Position numbers and translations under genes: made by a program
Notes under the pieces: model-generated
Seen by the model: only the letters and a program-made list of their open reading frames with translations
The model's database searches: none
What the model was told of the DNA's origin: nothing
Shown: positions 1 to 11,240 of the stretch, one piece after another
Position numbering within the stretch: position 1 is the stretch's first letter
How the letters are laid out: each line of letters opens with the position of its first letter
Assembly: GCA_029964075.1 (NCBI GenBank)
Contig: CM057129.1
Span: forward strand, 11,399,430 to 11,463,429
Origin: Patiria pectinifera
Taxonomy: Eukaryota; Echinodermata; Asteroidea; Valvatida; Asterinidae
Reading direction: 5' to 3'
DNA length: 64,000 nt

Positions 1-1240
1 TGGTAGGTTTGTGTGCTTTGTCTATGGGAAAGTGTTATATTACAGGGACAAAGGAAAACACAAAGCATTGTCCTAGGGAGTAAAGTAAAATAAGAGTGTG
101 TGCGCTGATAGTGCACGGATCGGTGTGTGCATCGCTGCGGTTCCACGCATGGATCCACGCATGGTCACAATGTCAGCATTTGTCCTGTGAAACATGTCCT
201 CAGACTCAATACTGATTTCCCAATCAAATGTCTCTCGTCCAAACTTCTATTAATTGAAAAAAAAGGTGTGTTTCCGGAAAAGGGGTTGAAGGCAATTCAT
301 AAGATGGGCGGAGACACCCCCAAATACCAATTAATATTATTTATTTTTTCAAAGTGTGCATTTTGAATTGCCAACATGACCCAGAATATTCCAAATTTCA
401 TAATTCAATCAATTCTTTCCTTATTTTTTTTACTTGGCATATTTTAAGTAGATCTTTTGTATAGTTCATTTGAGGTTATTTCCTATAAAACCATAGTTGT
501 TTATAATTTAATACAATTTTTATGGGCAAAGCCCATTACAAGTCCACTCAAGTCCATTCGAGGTGCTCAAGGTGCGAGCTACAAAGGAAAGTATAGAGAA
601 AAAAAAGTTACAAAGAGAGAAGAGATATACTCACACTTAGTGGTTCCAAACACTTTCATAACACACTATTTTTGAAGACAATTTTCCAATACTTATACTT
701 GAATCGTTTGATGATGTCATGAAACGATACCATCCAAAATCTGCTGTAGTTAACAACTTTCTTACAAGTACTTATGTTTAATCTTTGTTAGATTTATCGT
801 TATAGCTGCGTTAGTAAACAATTTATTGCAAACAGAGTTAAAGTTTGTGCGTTTGGATATTTGTTTCTATTTCTTGCAGGTCAGGAGAAAAAAAATTGAA
901 TTTTGAGGCTAGGGTTAAGGTCTGGCGGAGATTGGTTTGATGGTGGATGGGGTTTGAGGATGTGTGGGACTGAAGGTGGATGGGTTATTAAGGGTGGGTG
1001 GGGGACGAGGTGGGTCGGGTTGAGTGGGTGAACAAATAAAGGGTTGGCGTGGGTTGCAGGTGGTAGGCAGGACTATGGTTTAGGGTATAGATATGGGTAG
1101 AGGGGTTGGGATTGAGCGTGGGTGGGATTGAGTTTGATTTAGGGCGGGGACGTTCATAGGGATTATCGTGGGGTGGTTGACAATGGGTACAAAAGTGCAA
1201 CCCTTTATTTCAAGCTCGGCTAAGCTCAGCTTACAGACCT
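1..1240 (+). repeat. 3'-flank block of a C1q array unit whose gene lies left of the window (unit 0)
   Basis: No coding region is recognised. The stretch at about 130-360 (GGATCCACGC, AAAGGTGTGTTTCCGG, then a GACACCCCC/AAATACC segment) matches the sequence downstream of gene B at 23285-23460 and, more loosely, that downstream of genes C and D. The purine-rich GGGTGGG/GGGTTGAG block at about 905-1170 matches blocks at 11125-11225, 24335-24525, 33690-33790 and 44165-44275. In the other units this order of blocks always lies 3' of a C1q gene, so I infer another copy to the left. Small ORFs here are proline-rich or AT-rich shadows. Confidence 0.6.
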
Positions 1241-1323
1241 GTCTGACCAACTAGCTCTCAGGGGCAGGGGTTTCGCTTCAATGGGGGATGGGAGAGGGGT
1301 GAGACACCTAGCTTGTTTAATTC

Positions 1324-1677
1324 GGGTAATTCACAATGCAGTTCGCCACCAAGAGTTTGCCATGGAGAGTCAATTGTTCACGTTTACGGTCGACAAAACA
1401 CGGCCCATTTGAATGAGTGTCAATAGACAACTTGAGGTAATATGTTATAGATTGGGGGATAGCGTTCTGTCGCCTTACAAAAACACCACACTTATAAAAA
1501 CAAAAGAAAAGGGCAAACAGATCCTCGAATCGTACGCCCACGAAAGTACTGACCTGAAAAACTAACAATTTCAAATGTCCCGCGCTTAGATTTTGTCGAC
1601 AATCTCCCACAATGCAATAGGAAAAAAATAACTCTCCGTGGCGAACTCTTGGTGGCGTACTACATTGTGAATCGCCC
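1324..1677. mobile_element. MITE with about 45-bp terminal inverted repeats (same family as 10135-10498)
   Basis: The left end reads GGGTAATTCACAATGCAGTT and continues GCCACCAAGAGTTTG. The right end is its near reverse complement (CTCTTGGTGGCG ... TTGTGAATCGCCC). The internal sequence is non-coding and matches the reverse complement of the element at 10135-10498, including a CGGTCGACAAAACA segment. Length is about 354 bp, with no transposase. A target duplication is not clear. Minus-strand ORFs over it are not genes. Confidence 0.8.
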
Positions 1678-4518
1678 GAGTGGCAAAGTGGTCTTGTTGG
1701 CAATCCGTCGATATAAACAGCTGGACAATTACTGTCATAGTCGGCGGAAGTGGGGTGGGAGAGGGTTTATTTCCCAACCCGCGTTTTGATGGTTTTTTTT
1801 CCCCACCCACTTTTGGATACCTCGCTAAAGAGACGCTTGAACGCACAGTCCAGTAACGTCCCGCTACGACTGAAACTACTCCGCAGTCAATGCCGATGTG
1901 ACTGCTGTGCGCCTCCCCCCTTCTCCCTTCCCTCCCATTTATCTCTCTTTCCTTCCATTCTGCCGACACCATTTGTTTTTGAAGAACAAGTGAAAAATAT
2001 AAGTCCGCAGATTTGAAAGACTGAATCAAACCTGCGCACGAGTCGTAATATTATGTACAACTCAGTTCGAGTACTCCAGCACAGTACTTCCATTTGTTTT
2101 AGTTCACTGTTAGACTCCGGCCTTGACTGTGACCCTGAACACCTTACGGGACATTCCATAGTCCCAATCGTCCTTCATCATTACATTATATCCCATGCCG
2201 CCGATCTCATCCGCGGACTAAGCTACACACCCGTTGCCCCCATCGACCGGGCCTTAACTCTGGGAGTGGGGTGGGGATATCACCCGCCCACACGCCTTTT
2301 TGACCGGGAGGAGGGGAGGCCGAAGGGCCATCGGATCAAACCGTTCCCCCCCCCCCCCCCCACACACATACACCTTTGTAAACATCGGCAATTGATGACC
2401 CCGTAGATATTGTCTCCAATCCTCATTTCTTTGTTTGTACTTAACTTTTCAGCAACAGCTCTCATGGGTTTTGTACACGAATTCTAATCGTTTGAATGTG
2501 AAAATTACGAAGGAAAAAACCCACTCTTCCGACTGGCACTAGGAACAAAGTTACATTAACATTGTTGTTTTGTATCTATACGCCAATTTTTACTAAGTAG
2601 AAATATAACAATTTGGGTTATCGCTTTCAATCATGCAATTCAATTTAAAATTCTGACCATACAGCATCTTAAAGTCTCATCATTGAGTGATCACTTAAGA
2701 CAAACTAGTATCTGGTAAGAGTAACATAAAAGCACAGAAAAATCTAAAATTTAAGTGATCACCTATAATTTAATTGCTCTTGAACGAGTGTGTGTGCCTT
2801 AAATAATGACGAGAATTAGCCGCCTGGACCACTCATACAAGTGTGTATTTGCTTGCAATAACTGTGTGTTTACATCGCGAATGGCCAGAAGTCGGCGCGC
2901 GTTGAGCAGTGTTTATGCAGCACGCCCTCTTTTGGAAGCAATTGATGATAATAAGACGGAGTGTCCGAGGCTTACGCTGCAACTCCTTAAATTATAACAA
3001 ATTCTTCTTTCACGGTTTCTATCAATGTGAGTAGTGTTTATATTACTGACACATTGCAGCAAAAAAAGTGGTCCTCTAATCATTCTACACAAAAGCCCAA
3101 GCTCTGCGGTTTGTAATTGTGCACAATCCTTGTCAGACGGCCTATCACACTCAATTGACTACGGCTACGGCATTACTAACCTAAAATGGCACTATTTCCC
3201 CATGTTGTAGAGGGACCAGTTTTCAAAATTCCCTACTTTTTTGCTTTGGGGATAATAGAGTCATCTTTTTTGGATGAAAATCTCTCAAAAGGCAATGGTC
3301 AACCCACTAAAAATGAAAAAAAAAAAAAAAATGAAAGATGACATGTTGATCTTTATTTTTCTGTGCAGCTGAAATACCTGTGAAAGAGTGGGTTTTTTTT
3401 TTAAAGAATTTTGATATATGGGCATTTGACACTTGTGTCTATGGGCAATTTAATAGAGAAGTGTCATGTTGCGCCCTCTGTCGTTGTCCGGACGTTCATT
3501 TCCCTGTACTGCTGGACAAGAATCAAATTGAGCTGCGAAAAATATGAACCAATTATGGTTTTGATTTTAACATATTAGCTGGTAAGTCATGGTGGTCAAT
3601 AAATCCAGAATATAACAGGCTGGTGTAATTTATCAAACCAATCCCCGGTGGATTGTTATGCGGAAGTTGGTAAATATATTGTACAGACCTATTCCGGAAA
3701 TGCTGACATGTCAAACTTCCTACACAAACCCAATGCAATTCGCACTTTGCTGTAAACTGTGTCATTGTAGTAGTTCAGTTGCGCCATTGATGGGTACTCA
3801 TCAAGTTACATTCAAGCATTGCTGAATGCAAAACTTTAGTATCAGAAGTCGTAATTGACACTTTACATAGTTCCACCGTTAAGCTGGTGATCTCACGGGC
3901 GTCGATAGAGGGGTGTGGGGGCGTGACACCATAGTTGTGGTCAGCTAAATCGTTGTCCTGCAAGCAAAATTGTGTGTCCAATCGTGTGTCCTCCCTTACC
4001 CCTTCCAGTCTCCCTCCCACCCCCACCCCTGCTGTTTGGAAATGCAAAGGGATTCGTTCGTGAAGAAAAATAAATCTTTTAGCACAACTATTGACAAACT
4101 TGTTGTCCCCCCTCCCACCAATTCAAAGAGGGTTGGCGAAATTGGCGAAATACATGAGACATAGTGACAATTGTTCCGTATTAATGCTTGCTTGTGATTT
4201 TTTCCTCCCAAAATCAGATCTTATAACTGCGGTACGATTATACCAAAATGTTCAAATGTATAGACTCATCCGGGCACTATCACTTCAATCACAACGGCCC
4301 CCCTCAATGGCGAAAGCATTATGCCAGCTATTGTTCAGCTATTCCATCACGGGGCAGTTGCTTTGTACAAAATTGTGCATATTTCTTTTTCCATTGAAGG
4401 GGCCTCGCGAGCGTATGTGATCACGTTCACGGGTTCGTCTATATGCATGCAATTCAACAGCACCAAGTGCAACGAACATCCGCATAAATCACGGCCGGTG
4501 TAGGCCTACGTCATGTTT
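1678..4518. other. Intergenic stretch upstream of gene A, no gene recognised
   Basis: Contents that can be seen are a poly-C tract at about 2346-2360, a poly-A tract at about 3318-3333, and a block at 2560-2995 that is repeated at the right end of the window. No ORF resembles a known protein, and the C-rich ORFs around 1750-2400 look like composition artefacts. The region separates the unit-0 flank from promoter A. Confidence 0.5.
2560..2995 (+). repeat. Array-unit block also present at 63490-63835
   Basis: Ordered shared segments include TATCTATA.GCCAAT, GGGTTATCGCTTT/GGGTTATTGCTTT, CAATCA.GCAA, TACAGCAT, GCATCTTAAAGTCT, AACGAGTGTGTGTGCCTTAA and later GCGCGTTG / GCCGGC segments. Similarity is patchy but collinear over about 350 bp. 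It places the right-hand end of the window in the same position of an array unit, about 1.5-2 kb upstream of a C1q promoter. Confidence 0.6.
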
Positions 4519-4867
4519 CAATCCACCAATCAGAGTTAGTCACCCAACAAATCGGTGATCACAAGCAAGTGGTCTGTGATTGACATGTTATGTGTGTCAA
4601 TCACATATCACGTGTTTTGGATGTGTCACGACATAGCGCTCTATCCACCAATAAGATGCGGCTATTTTAGTGTCGGTGGTCCACGTTTTGATCGTGAGTG
4701 AGTATAGCCTCTACGGCAACAGCATTAGCTTCAGTCTCATTAATACGAAGCAATTCAGCGATTTGAGATATACAGCGCGCAGGGGCCAATCACAAACCGG
4801 GCCAAGCCATTAAGTCACTGCTCAGGAAATCAATGGTAATATTTAAGACAGCAGTGGCCACTTCACT
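4519..4867 (+). promoter_or_regulatory. Promoter of C1q-like gene A
   Basis: This block recurs before all four genes. In order it has a CCAATCAGA box (4526), a pair of inverted TGATTGACA / TGTCAATCA sites (4577-4585 and 4595-4603), a CACGTG E-box (4609-4614), a second CCAAT (4648-4652), CCAATCACAAACCGGGCC (from 4796) and a TATA-like TATTTAAG (4840-4847). TGATTGACAG is the known consensus of PBX-MEIS/PREP homeodomain complexes; copy A has a T at the last base. Transcription probably starts about 25-30 bp after the TATA-like box, near the TTCACTCCTCACAAC motif shared by copies A, C and D. Confidence 0.75.
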
Positions 4868-4952
4868 CCTCACAACGACCGAAACTCATCTTCACCTTCA
4901 GACGAAAACCCGAGAGAGAACTGATTGCAATAACAAGAACGGGATTTACTCG
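4868..4952 (+). other. Noncoding exon 1 (5' UTR) of gene A
   Basis: The segment after the TATA-like box is conserved in all four units. It ends with a consensus donor, CG|GTGAGT (GT at 4953). It has no conserved reading frame, so I read it as untranslated. The 5' end is approximate, set by the distance from TATTTAAG. Confidence 0.65.
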
Positions 4953-5114
4953 GTGAGTCTTTGAAACAATAATCTATCTCTGCGCAAACAAATAACTGTT
5001 GCCTTTTTGCACATAGCGTTTGAATCAGCGTCGGGTCTTGATTCTGATAATTGTTGCTGACACAATTATTTTCCGAACAACGAGCGTTCTATCTATATTC
5101 CAAAGAGTTAAATT

Positions 5115-5184
5115 AGGGACTAGACGTTTTAGAGTGAAAATCCCTTACGATTAAAGAGATTTCACTCTAAAACGTCTAGTCCCT
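5115..5184. repeat. Perfect 25-bp hairpin in intron 1 of gene A
   Basis: Arm 5115-5139 (AGGGACTAGACGTTTTAGAG and on) is an exact reverse complement of 5160-5184, with a 20-nt loop. It is a short foldback of MITE type. Just downstream, GAGTGAATTTTCACTCT ... GGAATTTAGAGAGT (about 5202-5235) recurs as a variant at about 6115-6150, so the intron probably holds pieces of one MITE family. The hairpin is absent from units B-D. Confidence 0.8.
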
Positions 5185-6149
5185 ATAGTTTCCGACTGTG
5201 GGAGTGAATTTTCACTCTTCGGAATTTAGAGAGTTGCATTCGGTTTGATGTTGCCATTTTGTCAAATGCCCGGCAGTTGGGCATGTGACCGTTGTAACGC
5301 TGAATGGATTATTAATACTTTTAAGAAAATTGCGTTGAAACTTTCCCCATGCGTACTATCCATTATCTGTCAGGCATAATTATTCTAAATAATATGAATT
5401 TTAAATTTGTCACACGCATGAATCATACCTTTTGAAGCAACTTGTGTTTCCTCTGAAAAGTTTCAAATTTCATTAAAACGAAGGAAGTTTTCTGCTTTAC
5501 GCCCTTTTGATGGACAGATTTTGGTGATACGCCATTCGCGCCTACGCCCCTCTGCCAGGCACACAACGCCTTCTCTGCAAGCGTGTAAAATGTAGTTGCT
5601 TGAGGACCAAAAAAGCACACCAAGATTTTTAGGAACAAAACTTCAATTAAAACTAATCTTGCGTGACTACGATACTGAATCACGCTTGCGTACAGCCAAA
5701 CCAGCTCGCTAATATTCCGATCCGCGCCATTAATTTTGGTTCCATCATTTCCTAGTTACATTGACACATTGTTGATAAATGTGTGGCTAGTCGGAATGAA
5801 CATTCTTCTGTTTCACTGTTAGATGGCGCAAATATAAAGGGACAGGATAATCATGCACACAGATTCATTCAAGTCCAAATTGCTTTATCTGGCAGGATTC
5901 ACTTGTAGAAATCATGTGTAGAGTTGATGTTGGTAAAATTATTCGGTCCTCCTGATATGTTTGAAGCACAAGCTCTCGCACGAATTCAGTCATGTTTGCA
6001 TGAACGGTCCCACTCAGCATGCCACTTAGATTCTTATGAATTGTTTTGTATAACAGTTTGAGCTTTTTTGGCTGCAGTTGGTGCATGTTGGTGGGATGGA
6101 ATCTTCACTCGAATGGAGTGAATTTCACTCTTTGGAAATTAGAGAGTAT

Positions 6150-6325
6150 AGTCATAAAATTTCTTGGTGGGAATGTTCATGATGAGTTGCTCTATGCATG
6201 TAGCGAGTTTCAATATTTTTCGTCTCTCGATGGCCGAGATCTTAGGGGGGCGGAATCTACCCCCCCCCCCCCCCGGCTGAGAGATGGTCAAAATAACCCG
6301 GCCCTTTTAGGATTAAACAAGTCCA
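6150..6325. mobile_element. Half copy of the MITE that is complete at 17151-17568
   Basis: Shares TCTCGATGGCCGAGATC, a TAGGGGGGCGGAATC segment, a poly-C tract, the CGGCTGAGA.GATGGTC segment and AATAACCCGGCC with the right half of the intron-1 MITE of gene B. The left half cannot be found here. It sits at the corresponding place, upstream of exon 2. Confidence 0.6.
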
Positions 6326-6482
6326 GGCAGGGCCGTTAGAGAACGCATTCCGATTGGTATAGTCAATCCAAATCACACTTTGCGAGACAGAGTGTGTTTT
6401 ATTTGTGAAATTCAAATATTACAGCAGTTATCTCCGATCGGATTTAACTTGGACTTAATTTGTTGGTATATTTGTTATTCAG

Positions 6483-6540
6483 CAATCTGCTCGAGTGTTG
6501 GGGATTTCTTTCGTGATAGATTCAAGACCGTTTTTTCCAG
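6483..6540 (+). other. Noncoding exon 2 (5' UTR) of gene A
   Basis: It is bounded by an acceptor TTATTCAG (ending 6482) and a donor GTGAGT (from 6541). The exon body CAATCTGCTCGAGTGTTG is conserved in the other three units (17804, 29824 and 40550 starts) while surrounding intron sequence is much less conserved. It is 58 bp long with no conserved ATG-led frame. Confidence 0.75.
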
Positions 6541-7071
6541 GTGAGTGTCTGTTCAAACTGTGGCATTTACCCAATCAAGCATCAGCAAAGAGCAATGATT
6601 CGTTAAAAGACTAGTTTCTATGCATTTATTTTGGTAAAATTATGACAGAAACCTTCACTCCATGAAAAAATAAAAGAGAGACATTTACATAATTTTTGGA
6701 TCCCCTCCCCTACACCTATCATATAACTTTGCCTGAGTTTTACGATATTCTTTATAAATCATATTTTTTGAAGGTGAGCACAGCTCTTTATTTCAATTAC
6801 AAAACATTAGGTATTTCCGGCCGAGTTTTTCAAATTGACATTCAAAGTGACTATTCATCAGCATGGAAATGAATCTCGCTATGTCGTATACAGGGTAAGT
6901 CAAAAAAAGCGAAACCCAAATGTTGGGACTATTGTTTAACTGAAGTTTGGCATGTAGCACTTTCAAAATAAAGGATATAATCATGAAATCCCAATTCATA
7001 AGCCATCTGTTTGTACAAGAATAATTCAAATCACTTATGTACTTTGCAAGCTACGGAATTTTAAACACAAT

Positions 7072-7227
7072 TACCGTTTTAAAGTTCTGTCCTCGGATCA
7101 CAAAAAAAGGTGTGCGTTCTTTCAGCAAAACGAAAACAATTCACACATTTCTGTATGTGATATGTTTTTGTCTTGCTGAAAGAACACTACACTTCTTGTG
7201 ATCCGTGGACAGAACTTTAAAACGGTA
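7072..7227. mobile_element. Foldback MITE, 32-bp arms, in intron 2 of gene A
   Basis: The left arm starts TACCGTTTTAAAGTTCTGTC and includes GGATCACAA. The right arm (7196-7227) is its near-perfect reverse complement. A second internal inverted pair, GTTCTTTCAGCAA / TTGCTGAAAGAAC, extends the hairpin. Total about 156 bp, non-coding, and not seen in the other units. Confidence 0.8.
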
Positions 7228-7982
7228 CTTAAAAATAAGTACGTATATGTGATTTGAATGATTCCCCCACTAAAATAAACCTTATTAATGAGGCTTTCAT
7301 ATCCAAGACTCTGGAGGCACTACATACACAACTTCACTACAACAATGGTCCTGACATTTGGGTTTCGCTCCTTATGACTCCCACCCTGTATTAATTGATA
7401 ATACAATTTTATTGATTCCTTACTAAAGTGTACACGTAACCGGTCTTCGTTGGTATGTTTTTTTTTTAGCCTACACTGAACTCCTTGTGATCTCTTCTTG
7501 GACCTGATCTTCAAGAACGAACCTTAGAGGTGGGTGTGGTGATGTTTAATTTATGGTTGATATTGAAACCACCCACACTCCCCCCCCCCCCAAAAAAAAG
7601 CTCCTGAAAGCTTCGCTTGATCGGCATGGACTTTGGTGACCTTTCTAACTTTCATCGGCAGGCAAAATAATAACAAAATATATTCAACGGGTTACCCTTG
7701 GCAACCGATTCAAACTACGCATGTTCAAGGTTTAATTCCGTGTCCACTGAATCGCCACTTATATATCACGGCGAACACATTATCTGAATAATGATTTCTC
7801 AAATCTCAATAGCTGTGCACGGTTTTTCATATTACCGCAAAAATTCATTACTTTTTGACTTATTCAGTAATTTAAAAGAAAAGATTACTGAACATTTTTC
7901 TTTACTTTTACCTATTTCTGAACTCTTTTTACCCCGTTCTCTTTCATCTTTTTTTATTTCATTTTTTTTTCTTCTGTGCAGC

Positions 7983-8819
7983 ATGAAGAGTTTGTGGTTA
8001 AACATTATTTCAGTCGCCCTTCTTCTTGGTAACTCTGTCAAGCTCCAAACTTCCGTTACTGGGCCGGTTCCCTCGGACGGTGATGGTCCTGCGTCTCAGG
8101 TGTGTCAGCAGTGCTGCCAGGGACCTGCTGCAATACCCGGCATACCAGGTCTGCCTGGGCCAGCAGGACCGATGGGGCCGTATGGTCAGCCGGGGTCAAA
8201 GGGCGATGCAGGTCAGCAAGGTGAGATTGGCCCTATTGGGCCTATGGGTGAGCGGGGAGCACCTGGGGACACTGGGTCTAAAGGTGATGATGGGATTGGT
8301 CTGCCTGGCAAGATAGGTCCGAGAGGACTACCTGGTTTTGTTGGAGGAACTGGGGAAACTGGTGTCAAAGGTCAGAAAGGTGAGCCAGGGGAGACTCCAG
8401 ACAACTCCAACCCGCGGGTAGCATTCACCGTGACGAGGACGAGCCACTCGGATACCTCTACGAGTCACGACACCCGTCTGCCCTTCCAGAAGACCGAAAC
8501 GCTTCTGCCGGGTACCAACTTCGACTTAGAGACTGGTACATTTACGTGTAATATGCCGGGCACCTACGTGTTCATATTTTCCGCGCGTAGATATTCTTCC
8601 GGCCGTTACCTGAACATACATCTCAGAAATAACGACGCGTGGGTTGTGTCTGGCGGTAGCGGTAATTCCGGTACATATGAGCAGGTGTCTGGTAGCGCGG
8701 TGCTGGCTTTACAGCGAGGAGACACGGTGTATATTACATTTTTCGGAACTGTGCAGGGTCACCAACGCGAGCATTTCACGTCATTCAGTGGCTTCCTCCT
8801 TTACGCCGGTACCGAATAA
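7983..8819 (+). CDS. Secreted collagen-like C1q-domain protein, gene A
   Basis: 278 aa. The start is the first ATG after a splice acceptor (poly-T then TGTGCAG ending 7981); upstream in-frame Met codons lie in intron sequence. Residues 1-26 form a signal peptide (hydrophobic IISVALLLG core). A cysteine cluster, VCQQCC, follows and may disulphide-link chains. Next come about 30 Gly-X-Y triplets with one break ([10 protein letters not shown]), and then a C1q domain of about 130 residues with the family signature [16 protein letters not shown] and the C-terminal SFSGFLLY. Proteins of this build are secreted trimers that bind microbial or other surfaces and can feed complement-like or lectin defence; this is known of the family, not shown here. 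An AATAAA overlaps the stop codon, with further AATAAA motifs near 9030. Confidence 0.9.
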   Translation: MKSLWLNIISVALLLGNSVKLQTSVTGPVPSDGDGPASQVCQQCCQGPAAIPGIPGLPGPAGPMGPYGQPGSKGDAGQQGEIGPIGPMGERGAPGDTGSKGDDGIGLPGKIGPRGLPGFVGGTGETGVKGQKGEPGETPDNSNPRVAFTVTRTSHSDTSTSHDTRLPFQKTETLLPGTNFDLETGTFTCNMPGTYVFIFSARRYSSGRYLNIHLRNNDAWVVSGGSGNSGTYEQVSGSAVLALQRGDTVYITFFGTVQGHQREHFTSFSGFLLYAGTE

Positions 8820-9088
8820 AGCGCGAAAAAAAAATACGCGGATGATGTCGAACGGGTGTTGCCGAGTGTTTTTTTCTCCATTACACCACCCGTATTTTGC
8901 TTAAATTACCAAACAACTAATTAATATCTTTTATATTTCGATTTGGCATAGGCCTACATCACATACAGAGGTCTATGCCAATCAATTTTGTATAGATCCG
9001 AAATCTAACAAGGTGGCCGACGATCATTTAAATAAATAGATTTAATAAATGAACAAATCAACATCAATATATTAGCCTACGTACGTCT
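8820..9088 (+). other. Probable 3' UTR of gene A
   Basis: AATAAA overlaps the stop codon (8815-8820). A second cluster, AAATAAATAGATTTAATAAA, lies at about 9029-9049 and resembles the cluster downstream of gene C (32525-32544). The true cleavage site cannot be chosen from sequence alone. Confidence 0.5.
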
Positions 9089-9090
9089 CT

Positions 9091-9467
9091 TAGGCCAAAA
9101 AAAGTCTCCGGTTTCTGGTTGGAGCTTGCCCAAAAAGTGGTGCGGCGACGCGGCTTTTTTTTTTGTTACCTGTCTTTTTTTTTGCTTCAAATGTCGGCGG
9201 ATGACTGCAAAATGGTGCCCGACTAAACTTAGTGCAAATATATGGGAGTCCAAAGAGGCCACATAAAGCTTATTCTAGATCATAACCCCATCTAAAAACA
9301 CGTTAAAATTGTGCAGCAGCAGGATTCCAGTCAAACCGGTGAGTTTGGTGGTTTTGAGACATCATCTTTCATTGGAAAAAAAAAAAACTTTTTTCATTTT
9401 GCCGACGCGCATGGCTACGGCGACGCGCGCGTATACTAGAAGCCGGAGACTTATTTCTTTTTGGCCT
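9091..9467. mobile_element. Foldback element with inverted ends
   Basis: The left end, TTAGGCCAAAAAAAGTCTCC followed by GGTTTCT, and the right end, AGCCGGAGACTTATTTCTTT then TTGGCCTTATA, are inverted copies with a small indel. Internal poly-T/poly-A tracts and GCCGACGCG-type motifs also pair. It is about 377 bp, non-coding, and present only in unit A. I read it as a MITE; the target duplication is not resolved. Confidence 0.55.
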
Positions 9468-9654
9468 TATACTAAGTTTTGTTTTGGGATCATGCCCGCT
9501 GCATTTCTGCAGGCTTTTTAAGTTATTGGCCGTATTGCACATGCGTGAAACACATTACGTGAATGAATAAATATGCGTGTCACATGATTTGAAATACGTT
9601 CTTAAGGTTTGCAACGGCCAGCGTGCTTTGGTGAAGCGTGCCACTGTAAATTAT

Positions 9655-9905
9655 CACCAGGGGCCAATTTCATGGAGCTGCTAAACACACAAATTTGCTT
9701 AGCACAAAGAAAGTCTGGGTTATAAAAGCAGGTTACCAGCCGAAACTGCATGTGATTTTCATGCTAAGCAAACAACAGCTGAATAACGATCACGAGCAAT
9801 ATACATCACGTGGAGTTTTGGCTGGTAAGCTGATTTCATAAACCGGATTTGCTTTGTGCTGCGCAATTTTTTTGTGTTGAACAGCTGTTTGTGTTGAACA
9901 GCTGT
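9655..9905. mobile_element. Short interspersed repeat (SINE- or MITE-like)
   Basis: Begins AGGGGCCAATTTCATGGAGC and holds internal AATTTGCTTAGCACAAAG. A partly inverted counterpart, ATTTGCTTTGTGCTGCGCAA, lies near its end. Opening sequences of this kind are, from memory, common interspersed repeats in echinoderm and hemichordate genomes. No ORF. The class is uncertain. Confidence 0.45.
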
Positions 9906-10134
9906 TGGTCGCGGGTTTGAGCTAGCCTCAGTAAAATTTCACATTACATTTACATTACATGTATACATTTGAAGTGCACCACATGACTAAGAACATTCTG
10001 AAATTACATAACTTCACTTTAATATTTTCTCACATGCTAATGAAAATATCTAGGGGGCCTACGTACATGTATTTTTTTTTTTGTTAGTAATTGCAGCTAA
10101 TTCACTTGGGGAGTTTTCTTTGCATAAATAATTT

Positions 10135-10498
10135 GGGCGATTCACAATGCCATGCGCCACCAAGAGTTTAAAAAGGAGAGTTCCTTTTTCCCAGTGCATT
10201 GTGGGAGATGGTCGACAAATTTGCAGGGCGGGACATTTGAAATTGTTCGTTTTTTTCCGGTTTGTAGTTTTGTAAGCGTATGATTCGAGTATCTGTTTGC
10301 CCTTTTTTCTTTTTATCAATATGGTGTTTTTTTTTGTAAGGCGGCAGAACGCTATGCCCTGCAGTCTATAGATAAAAATAAGCATAAGTTGTCAACTGAC
10401 ACTCATTCAAATGGGCCATGTTTTGTCGACCGTAAACTTGAAGAAAAAAGGATTATCCATGGCAAACTCTTGGTGGCGCACTGCAGTGTGAATCGCCC
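10135..10498. mobile_element. MITE with terminal inverted repeats, second copy
   Basis: Ends GGGCGATTCACAATGCCATG ... and ... GCAGTGTGAATCGCCC are inverted repeats that extend through GCCACCAAGAGTTT. The interior is the reverse complement of the element at 1324-1677, so the two copies lie in opposite orientation. About 364 bp. The flanks (TAATT on both sides, with one extra T on the left) may be a target duplication. Overlapping minus-strand ORFs are not genes. Confidence 0.85.
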
Positions 10499-11240
10499 TA
10501 ATTGTTTATGATTTAATACAATGTTGGTTGTTAAATGTGACACTATCACGGGGAAAAATACATTTTCCCCATCGCTTGTCAGGTATAGAATACAGTAGTA
10601 GTTTATAAATGTTTTAAGATAAGAGTTGCTTAATTTCAAGTACACCTGATTATATCGCTCTGATTAACGGCTTCAATAGTTGACAACACGAAGTAATCAT
10701 AGTAGCTGATAAGTGTGGAATATAACTACTAAGAAAATGTACGAAAACTATGACGAAAAAATCTCGATCAAAAATTAAACCCCGCTTTTTAAAAATCTTT
10801 GGTTGTACTTTAGTTGTAAAATCGTGTCAAACACTTTTGAAATGCACTCCGTGTTTGGGAGACGTCAATCGAATTCATGGAAAGAAGAAGCCAATATTTT
10901 TTTTTGGTAGTTTGCTTGATTTTGGAATCGTTTGTCGTTTGTGACTCATAAAACTCATTTCTTACAAAGTGTTTGTATTGAATGTCTAAACTGAATAAAA
11001 TAAAAATTGCCTATCATTACAATTAGTGTATGTCAATCATATAGGAATGTTGTTGATCATATAGGAATGTTGTTGCGTGTTTTGATTTCTTGAAAGCCAG
11101 GATGGGTTGGAATTAATGTCAGGAAGATACTTGATATGTTACAGATGGGTGGGGTTTGAGGGCCGGTTAAATAAAGGCTGATAGGGTTGAGGATAAGAAG
11201 TTGGGGTTGAGACTTGAGAACCTCCCCCACCCCAACAAAC
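10499..11240 (+). repeat. Conserved 3'-flank block of unit A
   Basis: The segment from about 10500 to 10930 (GACACTATCACGG, CACGAAGTAATCAT, ATATAACTACT.AGAAAATGTA, CACTTTTGAAATGCACTCC, GTCAATCGAATTCATGGAAA) is collinear with 23830-24160, 33130-33500 and 43590-43980. It is followed at 11125-11225 by the GGGTGGGG block found in every unit. No coding potential is conserved between copies; the ORF at 10750-10944 is interrupted in the others. Confidence 0.65.

Noticed and set aside
7791..7982. Upstream in-frame Met extension of gene A
   Set aside because: This is intron sequence; a poly-T tract and TGTGCAG acceptor lie directly before the conserved ATG, and the extension is not shared by paralogues.
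9655..9905. tRNA gene or intact tRNA-derived SINE head
   Set aside because: No cloverleaf or convincing A and B boxes could be drawn; listed only as a short interspersed repeat.
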